A DNA stretch of 38,597 nucleotides from Symbiobacteriaceae bacterium (GTDB lineage Bacteria; Bacillota; Sulfobacillia; Symbiobacteriales; Symbiobacteriaceae), in assembly GCA_029239785.1 (NCBI GenBank), contig JARBUG010000025.1, positions 1 through 38,597 of the forward strand. Reading direction: 5' to 3'. Of this stretch, positions 1 to 7,392 are shown one piece after another. The position numbers and the translations under genes were made by a program. Under the pieces are notes generated by a model. That model did not search any database, had not been told where the DNA came from, and was given only the letters and a program-made list of their open reading frames with translations. The stretch's first letter is position 1. Each line of letters opens with the position of its first letter.

Positions 1-1
1 C

Positions 2-481
2 GCCACCATGGCCGAAATTGAGGCGGCGGCCAGGCTCGCACAGGCCCACGACTTCATCATGGAGACGCCCAAGGGCTACGAAACGGTGGTCGGCGAGCGT
101 GGCCTGGGCCTGTCAGGCGGCCAGCGCCAGCGCATTGCCATCGCCCGGGCGATTCTGAACAACCCCCGCATTCTGATTCTGGACGACGCCACCGCCTCGG
201 TCGACATGGAGACCGAACACGAAATTCAGCTCGGCCTGAAGGCACTGATGAAGGGGCGGACCACGTTCATCATCGCCCATCGCCTCTCCAGCCTGAAGCA
301 CGCCGACGAGATTCTGGTCATGGAGGCCGGGCGCATCGTCGAACGGGGCACCCACGAAGAACTGCTGCGGCAAAACGGCGTCTATCGTTCTGTCTACGAG
401 ATTCAGTTCCAGGACCGCGAGGTCGAAATCGCCCGCACTCGCACTGCCGAGGTTGCGGCCGCCGACGGAAGGGAGGGGTAG
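2..481 (+). CDS. ABC exporter half-transporter, C-terminal ATPase part (truncated by window edge)
   Basis: Only the end of the nucleotide-binding domain is present; the membrane domain and Walker A lie outside the window. Seen directly: a canonical signature LSGGQ (about 35 residues after the first in-window Met at 8), a Walker B ending ILILDDAT, a D-loop SVD and a switch histidine in IIAHRL. The usual catalytic glutamate after the Walker B aspartate is an aspartate here. The reading frame is open at the left edge. The stop lies 3 nt before the start of the next gene, another half-transporter, so the two are an operon. Loss of the glutamate here, with an intact glutamate in the partner, is typical of heterodimeric exporters of the BmrC/BmrD, LmrC/LmrD or TM287/288 kind. 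The substrate cannot be told. Confidence 0.9.
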   Translation, partial: ATMAEIEAAARLAQAHDFIMETPKGYETVVGERGLGLSGGQRQRIAIARAILNNPRILILDDATASVDMETEHEIQLGLKALMKGRTTFIIAHRLSSLKHADEILVMEAGRIVERGTHEELLRQNGVYRSVYEIQFQDREVEIARTRTAEVAAADGREG

Positions 482-484
482 CCC

Positions 485-2380
485 ATGGCATCAGGCGAAA
501 TTCGCACCGCCCGTGAGCTGCACTACCGGAACAAGCCGGAGGCCGGCAAGAACGCCGAGCGGTTCTACTACAAAGAAGAAGTGATCCTCGAAAAGCCCCT
601 CGACTGGGGCCAGATGCGGCGCATGGGCGCCTTCCTGATGCCCTACAAGCGGACGATCATCATCGCCTTCATCATGATGGTGGTGGCGGTCATGACCAGC
701 CTGGCGGTTCCCTGGCTGATCTCGCAGGCGATCGACGTGGTCCTCTCCGAAGAGGCCGCCCCCACGATGCTTACGGCCTGGCTGACCAAGTTCGACCGCA
801 TCACCCGCCTTAACTGGCTGGTCGGCATCATGGTGGCGGTCCACCTGATCAACTGGGGCGCCAACCACCTGCGCATTCGCCTGACCAACCGGGTGGGCCA
901 GTCCGCCCTGTACGACCTCCGCCAGACGCTCTTCAAGCATGTGCAGACCCTCAGCTTCCGCTTCTTCGACACCCGCCCCGCCGGCTCGGTGCTCGTCCGC
1001 ATCATGAACGACGTCAACGCCCTGCAGGACCTGTTCACCAACGGCATCATCTCACTGCTGCAGGATGTGCTCCAGTTGGTCGGCATCGTCATCATCATGA
1101 TGTCGATGAACGTGCGGCTGGCAATCGTCTGCCTGGCCTTCCTGCCCGTGGCCATCTGGGTCACCGGCAAACTCCGCACGAAAATCCGCCGTGGCTGGCA
1201 GATGGTGCGCATCAAGCAGTCGCGCCTGACCGCCCACATCGCCGAGGCGATTCAGGGGATTCGGGTGACCCAGGCCTTCCACCAGGAAGAGGAGAACAAG
1301 GACTTCTTCCAGGACATGAACGCCGACAACCGCTGGCACTGGATGACGGTGCAGCGCCTGAACGCCTGGTTCAACCCGATCATGGAGATCATGTCGGCCA
1401 TTGGCACCATGGTGGTCTACTGGTACGGCACCGAAACCCTGCGGAACGGCGCCATGACCGTGGGGGCCCTGGTCGCCTTCACCACCTACATCGGCCGGTT
1501 CTGGGAGCCGATCATGCGGCTGACCAACCTGTACGGCAACATTCTGGTCGCCACCGCCTCCAGCGAGCGCATTTGCGAGTACCTGGATACGAAGCCCACC
1601 GTGGCCGAGGCCGGCGCCGCCCCGGAACTCCCCGCCATCACCGGACGGGTCGAACTGGACAACGTGGTATTTGCCTACGAAGAGGGCCGCACGGCGCTGA
1701 ACGGCGTCAGCCTTACGGTGGAGCCGGGGCAGACGGTCGCCCTGGTCGGCCACACCGGCGCCGGCAAGACCTCGATCATCAACCTGCTCTCTCGTTTCTA
1801 CGACGTGAACAGCGGCGCCGTCCGCATCGACGGCCACGACCTGCGTGACGTCACGATCCAGTCGCTTCGGTCGCAAATCGGTATCGTCCTGCAGGACACG
1901 TTTATTTTCAGCGGTACGATTATGGATAACATCCGCTTCGGTCGCCTGAACGCCACCGACGATGAGGTAATCGCCGCCGCCAAGGCTGTGCGGGCGCACG
2001 AGTTCATCATGCGGATGCCCCAGGGCTATCAGACCGAAGTGAAGGAGCGGGGCGCCCGGCTCTCCATGGGCGAGCGGCAGCTGCTCTCCTTCGCCCGGGC
2101 CCTGCTGGCCAACCCGGCCATTCTGGTCCTCGATGAGGCGACGGCCTCCATTGATACAAAGACCGAGCTGTTGATTCAGGAAGCGCTGGCCCGCCTGCTC
2201 AGGGGCCGCACTTCGTTCGTGATCGCACACCGGCTCTCGACCATTCGAAACGCCGATAAGATTGTGGTGCTCGACCACGGCAAGGTGGTGGAGGAGGGGA
2301 ACCATCAGGAACTGATGGCCGAGAAGGGCGTCTACTACGGTCTGATTCAGGCACAGTTCCGGTTCTTCGAATCCGCCTGA
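485..2380 (+). CDS. ABC exporter half-transporter, membrane domain plus ATPase (heterodimer partner)
   Basis: This 631-residue protein has the type IV exporter layout: a soluble N-terminus of about 50 residues, six predicted membrane helices to about residue 340, then a nucleotide-binding domain. Visible motifs are Walker A GHTGAGKT (about 422-429), the signature LSMGE (526-530, altered from LSGGQ), Walker B VLDEAT with catalytic Glu551, and switch His582. The altered signature and intact glutamate complement the upstream subunit, which has the reverse pattern. The assembled transporter would therefore have one consensus and one degenerate ATP site. The start is supported by GGAGGG at 472-477, 7 nt before ATG. 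Likely role: ATP-driven export of a drug, lipid or peptide from the cytoplasmic membrane; the substrate is unknown. Confidence 0.95.
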   Translation: MASGEIRTARELHYRNKPEAGKNAERFYYKEEVILEKPLDWGQMRRMGAFLMPYKRTIIIAFIMMVVAVMTSLAVPWLISQAIDVVLSEEAAPTMLTAWLTKFDRITRLNWLVGIMVAVHLINWGANHLRIRLTNRVGQSALYDLRQTLFKHVQTLSFRFFDTRPAGSVLVRIMNDVNALQDLFTNGIISLLQDVLQLVGIVIIMMSMNVRLAIVCLAFLPVAIWVTGKLRTKIRRGWQMVRIKQSRLTAHIAEAIQGIRVTQAFHQEEENKDFFQDMNADNRWHWMTVQRLNAWFNPIMEIMSAIGTMVVYWYGTETLRNGAMTVGALVAFTTYIGRFWEPIMRLTNLYGNILVATASSERICEYLDTKPTVAEAGAAPELPAITGRVELDNVVFAYEEGRTALNGVSLTVEPGQTVALVGHTGAGKTSIINLLSRFYDVNSGAVRIDGHDLRDVTIQSLRSQIGIVLQDTFIFSGTIMDNIRFGRLNATDDEVIAAAKAVRAHEFIMRMPQGYQTEVKERGARLSMGERQLLSFARALLANPAILVLDEATASIDTKTELLIQEALARLLRGRTSFVIAHRLSTIRNADKIVVLDHGKVVEEGNHQELMAEKGVYYGLIQAQFRFFESA

Positions 2381-2435
2381 ACTGCCAGTAGTACGAAATT
2401 GCCCCGCTCCACAGATATTTGAAGGCAGGAATATC

Positions 2436-2508
2436 CAACCGCCCCGAGAATCCATCAGGTACGTACGCGCTGCGCAAGCGCCGACCTGGTTGGAACTGGG
2501 GGCGGTTG
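2436..2508 (+). promoter_or_regulatory. Nested inverted repeat enclosing the ribosome binding site of the GAF-GGDEF gene
   Basis: CAACCGCCCC (2436-2445) is perfectly complementary to GGGGCGGTTG (2499-2508). Inside the 53-nt loop, CAGGT and ACCTG pair around a smaller GCGC/GCGC hairpin. The right outer arm contains the G-rich Shine-Dalgarno just upstream of ATG 2512, so pairing would hide it. The leader matches no riboswitch class I recognise, including c-di-GMP-I and c-di-GMP-II. Confidence 0.45.
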
Positions 2509-2511
2509 TTT

Positions 2512-4071
2512 ATGTCTTGGTGGCGGCAGATGGCGAACCTCAAGCGTTTCGCCGCACTCCGGCGGGTGTCGGGTCAGTTGATTGTGCTCCCGCTGGTGCT
2601 GGTCGGTGTCGGCACTTATGCTGCTGCGGCCGCGATCTACTTGATCTTCGGAACGGAACGCATTTGGATCGCCGCTCCGTCGTGGTCAAGTGCCTTGCTC
2701 CGCCTGATGATTGCCCTGGGCGCCCCGCTGCTCATGGGCTATTTTTGGCAGCGGTCTCGCCCGGCCCGGCGGGTGCTGCAGGTGGCCGACTGGTTCGGCG
2801 CCGGCATGATCGCCTACTCGGTGGTTTGGACCGGTTGGGCGCTCCACGAGTTTGTGGATGCCACCCGCCTCTCCCCCGTGGGGCTTCTGATCCTGCCCTA
2901 CAGTTGGGCCGTCTGGGGCATTCTTGGCACCGGGCTCTTTATCTGCGGGGCTGTGGACATGTCGCATGAGCTTTCCTCTGAATGGCGGGAGCGGCAGCGG
3001 TTAGAGGCGCTCATGCAGTTCACCCAGCGCATTACCAGCCTCGATTACCAGACCAGTCTGAACGAAATGGTCCGCCATTTGCACAAACTGCTGGAGGCCG
3101 ATTCCTGCGTGCTCTACCTGTGGAACCAGGAAGAGCAGGTGCTGGTGCCTGTGGCGAGTGAGCACAACCCGGCCAGCTATCCGCCGGCCTATATAGAACG
3201 GGTCATGACCTTTCGGTGCCCGATCGGGTTCGGCATTACCGGCTGGGTGATGCAAACGGGCGCCCCGTACCTCTCGGGCGATGTCATGAGCGACGTGCAC
3301 GCCCAGGCGGTGCCGGGCTGGCACGGCGCCGAGAAGTCGACCCTGCTGGCGCCCATCGGCATAGAAGGCCGGCGGTTGGGTGTGGTACGCCTGACCCGGA
3401 AGGGAATCGATCAGTTCACCCAGGACGACCTGGATCTGGCCCTCTCCTTTGCCGGTCAGGCGGCGCTGGTGCTTGAGCACGTGCGCATTGTCAAGGAACT
3501 GTCGGATCTGTCGATTACCGATAACATGACGGGCCTGTACAACGCCCGCCATTTCCACCATGTGGCCGAGGCGGAGGTCGCCCGGGCCGCCCGCAACGGC
3601 GAGCCGCTGGCGCTGGTCATGATCGACTCCGATTCGCTCAAACGGCTCAACGATCTGCGCGGCCATCCGCGGGGCGATGAGCATATCCGCCGGATTGGCC
3701 GGGTGCTGCGGAGTTATGTGCGCCTCTCTGACTACGCCTTCCGCTACGCCGGCGACGAGTTTTTGCTCCTGCTGCCCAACACCGGGCATGAAGAAGCGCT
3801 GGTGGTGGCCGAGCGCATTCGGGTCCTGATTGAAGAGGGCGACCCGGACGACGACATGCCGGTTACGGTCAGCCAGGGTGTGGCGGTCTTCCCGACCCAT
3901 GCCGCCGATGCCCGGAGCCTGCTGTCGGTGGCCGACAAGGCGATGTATGAATCGAAACGGATGGGAAAGAACCGGGTGACGGTCGCTGACACTGCGCTGA
4001 ACCAACCGGGCGACCTGCTGCGAGCAGGCCATTCGGTCGGTGAGCAATACATGGCCGACTTGGGGAGGTAG
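2512..4071 (+). CDS. Membrane-bound GAF-GGDEF diguanylate cyclase
   Basis: Probably makes cyclic di-GMP from two GTP at the cytoplasmic membrane. From ATG 2512 the protein has 519 residues: three to four membrane helices in the first 150 residues, a GAF-like sensor domain (about 170-330), then a GGDEF domain. The active-site loop reads AGDEF (413-417), an accepted variant. An RxxD inhibitory site (RLSD, 404-407) lies exactly five residues before it, so product inhibition is expected. The frame is open upstream to a TTG at 2419, but ATG 2512 has a G-rich Shine-Dalgarno about 6 nt away and leaves the leader hairpin non-coding. The gene follows the ABC exporter by 131 nt and precedes the thioredoxin-fold protein by 8 nt, suggesting an operon with the latter. 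Confidence 0.88.
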   Translation: MSWWRQMANLKRFAALRRVSGQLIVLPLVLVGVGTYAAAAAIYLIFGTERIWIAAPSWSSALLRLMIALGAPLLMGYFWQRSRPARRVLQVADWFGAGMIAYSVVWTGWALHEFVDATRLSPVGLLILPYSWAVWGILGTGLFICGAVDMSHELSSEWRERQRLEALMQFTQRITSLDYQTSLNEMVRHLHKLLEADSCVLYLWNQEEQVLVPVASEHNPASYPPAYIERVMTFRCPIGFGITGWVMQTGAPYLSGDVMSDVHAQAVPGWHGAEKSTLLAPIGIEGRRLGVVRLTRKGIDQFTQDDLDLALSFAGQAALVLEHVRIVKELSDLSITDNMTGLYNARHFHHVAEAEVARAARNGEPLALVMIDSDSLKRLNDLRGHPRGDEHIRRIGRVLRSYVRLSDYAFRYAGDEFLLLLPNTGHEEALVVAERIRVLIEEGDPDDDMPVTVSQGVAVFPTHAADARSLLSVADKAMYESKRMGKNRVTVADTALNQPGDLLRAGHSVGEQYMADLGR

Positions 4072-4079
4072 ACCGATCC

Positions 4080-4559
4080 ATGAGCTTCATCAACCGCTTC
4101 TCCTACCTGATCATCAGCCTCGCACTGGTCATCCTTGGCACCGTTGCCGCCATTTTGCTTCCTTCCGGTGCCATTGGCGCTGCCACGTTCCTGTTGGGCG
4201 CCGCCCTGCTGGTATACTGGGTGGCCGCACGGCGCGGCGCGAGAACGCCCGTCAACCCCGGCAAGCGGATTCGGCGGGCCCGTACCAGTGAGCGGCCGGT
4301 GGTCGTTCACTTTTACCACGACCTGACCATCGGGTGCCTGCTTCAGCGTCCGTTTACGGCCAAGGCCGAGCGGGAGTACAAGGGCCGCTGCGATATCATT
4401 TATGTAGATGCGTACCACCGTGATGCGGAGCCGGTTCTCGCCGAGTACGAAGCCGAAGTTGGTGACTGGCTGCTGTTTGATGCCGCCGGCAACCTGGTGG
4501 AGAAGGCCGGTTCGGTGTCGGTCGCCAAGTTGGAGACGCTGGTACATAAGCCTTTATAG
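4080..4559 (+). CDS. Membrane-anchored thioredoxin-fold protein lacking CxxC
   Basis: This 159-residue protein has two hydrophobic segments in its first 50 residues, a basic linker, then a domain of about 90 residues with a thioredoxin-like pattern: a strand PVVVHFYHD, a helix after the position where CxxC normally sits, a strand IIYVDAY, then WLLFDAAGN and a terminal helix. The active-site loop carries one cysteine (TIGC) instead of CxxC, so it is unlikely to be a normal disulfide oxidoreductase. It might act by a single cysteine or as a binding domain. The fold call rests on pattern, not on a strong family match. It starts 8 nt after the GAF-GGDEF stop behind GGGGAGG, so the two are probably co-transcribed. 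Confidence 0.65.
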   Translation: MSFINRFSYLIISLALVILGTVAAILLPSGAIGAATFLLGAALLVYWVAARRGARTPVNPGKRIRRARTSERPVVVHFYHDLTIGCLLQRPFTAKAEREYKGRCDIIYVDAYHRDAEPVLAEYEAEVGDWLLFDAAGNLVEKAGSVSVAKLETLVHKPL

Positions 4560-4586
4560 GCACGGGCCGGGTAGAATAAGCTCGAG

Positions 4587-5249
4587 GTGAGTTTGTTGCA
4601 GTTTGAAGAACTGGCGGAGCTGATGAGAACCCGCCGTTCGATTCGCAAGTATAAGCCTGACGAGGTGCCCGATGAGCTGCTGCTCAAGGCGATTGACCTG
4701 GCAACCTGGGCGCCCAACGGCGGCAACCGCCAGCCCTGGCAGTTCTGGGTGGTCAAGAGCCGGGATGTGATCGGGCAGATTGCTGATGCTGTGGACAGCC
4801 GGTCACGGCTGATGGCCTCGTGGCCGGAGGCGCAGGCTTATCCCGCCGATGTGGAGCGCTGGAACCGGGTGAGCTCGTTTTTCCGGAGCGCCCCGGTCTG
4901 CATTGCGGTCATGGTGGGCGGGTACGAGTCACTGGCGGATAAGTTGATGATGGCCCGGGGCGAATCGGACCCGGACGCCCGGGACATGTTGGAATGGCGC
5001 CGGTTCGGTGCCTCGCGAATCCAGTCGATCGGCGCCGCCGTGCAGAACTTGCTGTTGGCGTTGCATCAGCAGGGGCTGGGTGCGTGCTGGATGGCCGGGC
5101 CGCAGCAGGCCAAGGGCGAGATTGAGGCGCTTTTGGGCGTGCCGCCGGAGTTTGAGTTTGTGGCCTTGGTGCCGGTTGGTTGGCCGGCCGAGGAGCGGAG
5201 CCCGGGGCCGCGCAAGCCCATGGATCAAGTCGTGAAGTTCGTCCGGTAG
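4587..5249 (+). CDS. Nitroreductase-family FMN oxidoreductase
   Basis: A 220-residue protein of normal family length. The N-terminal RRSIRKY is the phosphate-contacting FMN motif. It is followed by the flavin-pocket segment APNGGNRQPWQF, the helix IGAAVQNLLLALHQQGLG, and VALVPVGWPAE near the end. Members reduce nitro groups, quinones or enones with NAD(P)H in the cytoplasm; some have specialised roles, so the substrate is open. The GTG start at 4587 places the RRSIRKY motif at the usual distance from the N-terminus, although its Shine-Dalgarno is weak. The gene lies 27 nt after the thioredoxin-fold gene and ends at a strong hairpin, so it is probably the last gene of the transcript. Confidence 0.88.
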   Translation: MSLLQFEELAELMRTRRSIRKYKPDEVPDELLLKAIDLATWAPNGGNRQPWQFWVVKSRDVIGQIADAVDSRSRLMASWPEAQAYPADVERWNRVSSFFRSAPVCIAVMVGGYESLADKLMMARGESDPDARDMLEWRRFGASRIQSIGAAVQNLLLALHQQGLGACWMAGPQQAKGEIEALLGVPPEFEFVALVPVGWPAEERSPGPRKPMDQVVKFVR

Positions 5250-5270
5250 CAATTGGCCTCCGGACAAGGG

Positions 5271-5305
5271 GCGGCGCATGAGGCCATCGATGCCTCATGC
5301 GCCGC
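5271..5305 (+). terminator. Hairpin terminator after the nitroreductase gene
   Basis: GCGGCGCATGAGGC (5271-5284) pairs perfectly over 14 bp with 5292-5305 around a 7-nt loop. The tail is only moderately T-rich (TTGCGATTTT). Confidence 0.65.
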
Positions 5306-5318
5306 TTGCGATTTTGCC

Positions 5319-5393
5319 GTCACGTAGGAAAGTCCGTCGCGTCACACACCTGTCACAGCGTGTCATACTGGCGTCACATGCAGACCGTAAAGT
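5319..5393 (+). promoter_or_regulatory. Pho-box-like array of GTCACA direct repeats with -10 element
   Basis: GTCACA, GTCACA, GTCATA and GTCACA start at 5341, 5352, 5362 and 5373, a spacing of 11, 10 and 11 bp. A further GTCACG at 5319 is two turns upstream. This is the layout bound by OmpR/PhoB-type regulators; the E. coli Pho box is built from CTGTCAT repeats of the same period. A -10-like TAAAGT (5388-5393) lies 9 nt after the last repeat, as in Pho promoters where the box replaces the -35. The regulated operon encodes an OmpR-type regulator, so autoregulation is plausible. Confidence 0.6.
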
Positions 5394-5427
5394 CAGGAAC
5401 AGAAAGACGCACAGGAGATGACCCCAC

Positions 5428-6636
5428 ATGCATGACCGTAACTCCGTCTACCGTGCCCGCACTGTTCTGACTGCACTGTCCCTTAGCTTCGCATTGGCGG
5501 GCTGCGCCGGGGTAGCGGCGCCCGCACGCGCAGACGAGCCCGTTATCTCGCCTGCCACGCACGTCGGCGGGCTGATGGACCTTCCCGATCCCAATGCCCT
5601 CAGCCTTGCCCAGATCACCGAAGGGCTCGGGGGCTACCTGAACAGCGGAAGCGGCCCGGTGGCGCCGCGCATCGAAGCGCTCTTCGACCATTGGAAGCTG
5701 CGGCCTGTTCCGAACTCCACCCTCGTGCTTGAAGCTGACCTCGACGGCAATGGCACGACGGAGACTGTTACGGTCTACCGTGACACCAAGAGCGCCACGG
5801 GCAGCACGGGCGTCCTGTTCGTCATCTCCGGCACGGAGAGGCAGTACCAGGTGGACCGTTCCGCTGAAGAGGTGCTGGTTCCGGCCCTCTGGACCTTGTC
5901 TGACCTCAACCTGGACGGCCGCAAGGAGATCATCTGGTCCACCACATCCATCGGCGCCAATACGACCACCTCGCAGGTATTCATCTCCGACTGGAGCCCC
6001 GGCACTGTGCAGACGCAGCGGTCCGATATCACCATGACCAACCTTATGAAGGCAGAGGCCCAGGGGAAGGAGTTGGTGTTGATTGGCGGCACAAAGGGCG
6101 GCTTTGGCGCCGGTTCGGCACAGCGCACGCAGACGGTTCGGTATAAGCGGGAGACCGACGGCAGACTGGCTGTAGCCGACAAGAGACTGGTTGCTTCGGA
6201 GTACAGCTACCACAAGCTGCAGGACGGACTGCTGGCCGAGGAACTGGGCGACCTCGACAGGGCCGGAGCGGCGTACGCCGCCGCCACCGAGCCCAGCCGA
6301 CAGGTCCTGCCTCCCGGCGACTCCGTCCCCGACGAGTGGCGTGAGAAACTGGCCGACGCCGTCCGGACGTTCAGCCAACTACGCATCGCCTTTTTGCAGC
6401 TCGATTCGGCTACACCGGGCGAGTTTGTGGGCAAGGTGCTGGGCGGCTCCTGGGGGCAGTACGAAGGGCTGACCAAGTCGGCGCTGGGGGCGAAGGACCG
6501 GCAGGGCGCCTGCGCTGCTGCCACGAAGTGGGCAGAGGAGAACCCCGACTTCATCAAGGCGCTGAACAGTCCGCGCGGCTATGCCAACCCACAGTGGAAA
6601 CCGGCCGACCTCTGCGGCCCCATGCCAGCCTTCTAA
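5428..6636 (+). CDS. Lipoprotein with VCBS/FG-GAP-like segment, upstream of a two-component system
   Basis: A 402-residue secreted lipoprotein. The signal peptide ends in a lipobox LAGC (Cys26), predicting attachment to the outer face of the membrane. Two Asp-rich loops, DLDGNGTTE and DLNLDGRKE, sit in beta-rich sequence and resemble the calcium-binding turns of VCBS or FG-GAP repeats. No enzyme motif was recognised. AGGAGA at 5413-5418 supports ATG 5428. The gene sits directly behind the Pho-box-like repeats and 66 nt before the response regulator, so it may be an output of that system or a sensory accessory. The precise function is unknown. Confidence 0.75.
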   Translation: MHDRNSVYRARTVLTALSLSFALAGCAGVAAPARADEPVISPATHVGGLMDLPDPNALSLAQITEGLGGYLNSGSGPVAPRIEALFDHWKLRPVPNSTLVLEADLDGNGTTETVTVYRDTKSATGSTGVLFVISGTERQYQVDRSAEEVLVPALWTLSDLNLDGRKEIIWSTTSIGANTTTSQVFISDWSPGTVQTQRSDITMTNLMKAEAQGKELVLIGGTKGGFGAGSAQRTQTVRYKRETDGRLAVADKRLVASEYSYHKLQDGLLAEELGDLDRAGAAYAAATEPSRQVLPPGDSVPDEWREKLADAVRTFSQLRIAFLQLDSATPGEFVGKVLGGSWGQYEGLTKSALGAKDRQGACAAATKWAEENPDFIKALNSPRGYANPQWKPADLCGPMPAF

Positions 6637-6649
6637 TCTGTTTTGCCCG

Positions 6650-6671
6650 GGGGCACGGTTATCCGTGCCCC
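6650..6671 (+). other. Intercistronic hairpin between lipoprotein and response regulator
   Basis: GGGGCACGG (6650-6658) pairs perfectly over 9 bp with 6663-6671 around the loop TTAT. There is no T-run after it. It may be an attenuator or an mRNA-stabilising structure in the operon. Confidence 0.45.
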
Positions 6672-6702
6672 GTCCACCCGTGTATTGATGGAGGCGTTCG
6701 CC

Positions 6703-7392
6703 GTGAAACAAGTGCTGATTGTGGACGATGCCCCGGGCCTGGTAAAAGGGCTGAAACGCAGCCTGGAGCAGGAAGGCTACCAGGTCTCAACCGCGGCCGA
6801 CGGCCTCAGCGCGCTGGAGAAGATCGGCGCAGGCAGCTTCGACGCCATTCTGCTGGATCTGATGCTCCCCGAAATGGACGGTCTGACCGTCTGCCGGGAG
6901 GTACGCCAGCGTTCAAGCGTGCCCATCATCATGCTGACGGCCAAGAACGACGACATTGACAAAATCCTCGGCCTGGAGATTGGCGCCGACGACTACATCA
7001 CCAAACCGTTCAATACGAAAGAGCTGATCGCCCGGCTCCGCGCCTTGTTCCGCCGGGTCGATGCCCTGCGTCGGCCGCATGACGAAGAGACCATTCGGAT
7101 CGGTGCATTGGCGGTTCACCGGGCATCCCACCGGGTTGAAGTTGCGGGACGCAGCGTGCTTCTGACGGCCCGGGAGTTTCACCTGTTGGAGACCATGGCC
7201 GCGCATCCCGGCATGATCTATACCCGCCAGCAGTTACTCGATCTCGTTTGGGGGTATGAGTTTGCCGGCGATGACCGCACCGTTGACGCGTTCGTGCGCC
7301 GCCTCCGGGAGAAAGTGGAGCCCGACCCGGCCGCACCGCAGTTTATCAAGACGATGCGGGGCGTCGGGTATTACCTGGAGGCACAACGATGA
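6703..7392 (+). CDS. OmpR/PhoB-family response regulator
   Basis: A 229-residue transcription regulator: a receiver domain (acidic pair at Asp9-Asp10, phosphoacceptor Asp52 in LLDLMLPEMDG, LTAKN and the lysine of ITKPF) followed by a winged-helix DNA-binding domain (LLTAREFHLLE, RTVDAFVRRLREK). The open frame extends upstream to TTG 6643, but GTG 6703 has GGAGG 8 nt before it and begins directly with the family's usual MKQVLIVDD. The last codons overlap the histidine kinase start in an ATGA, so the two are translationally coupled. The GTCACA repeats upstream of the operon are a plausible binding site. The signal is not identifiable from sequence; PhoP-like function is only one possibility. 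Confidence 0.93.
   Translation: MKQVLIVDDAPGLVKGLKRSLEQEGYQVSTAADGLSALEKIGAGSFDAILLDLMLPEMDGLTVCREVRQRSSVPIIMLTAKNDDIDKILGLEIGADDYITKPFNTKELIARLRALFRRVDALRRPHDEETIRIGALAVHRASHRVEVAGRSVLLTAREFHLLETMAAHPGMIYTRQQLLDLVWGYEFAGDDRTVDAFVRRLREKVEPDPAAPQFIKTMRGVGYYLEAQR

Noticed and set aside
1052..2455. Long minus-strand frame (467 codons) opposite the ABC exporter
   Set aside because: A shadow of the GC-rich coding strand: low-complexity His/Gly/Asp-rich translation, no motifs, and exact overlap with a clear ABC transporter. Similar antisense frames opposite dnaE, pgcA and mglB were rejected for the same reason.
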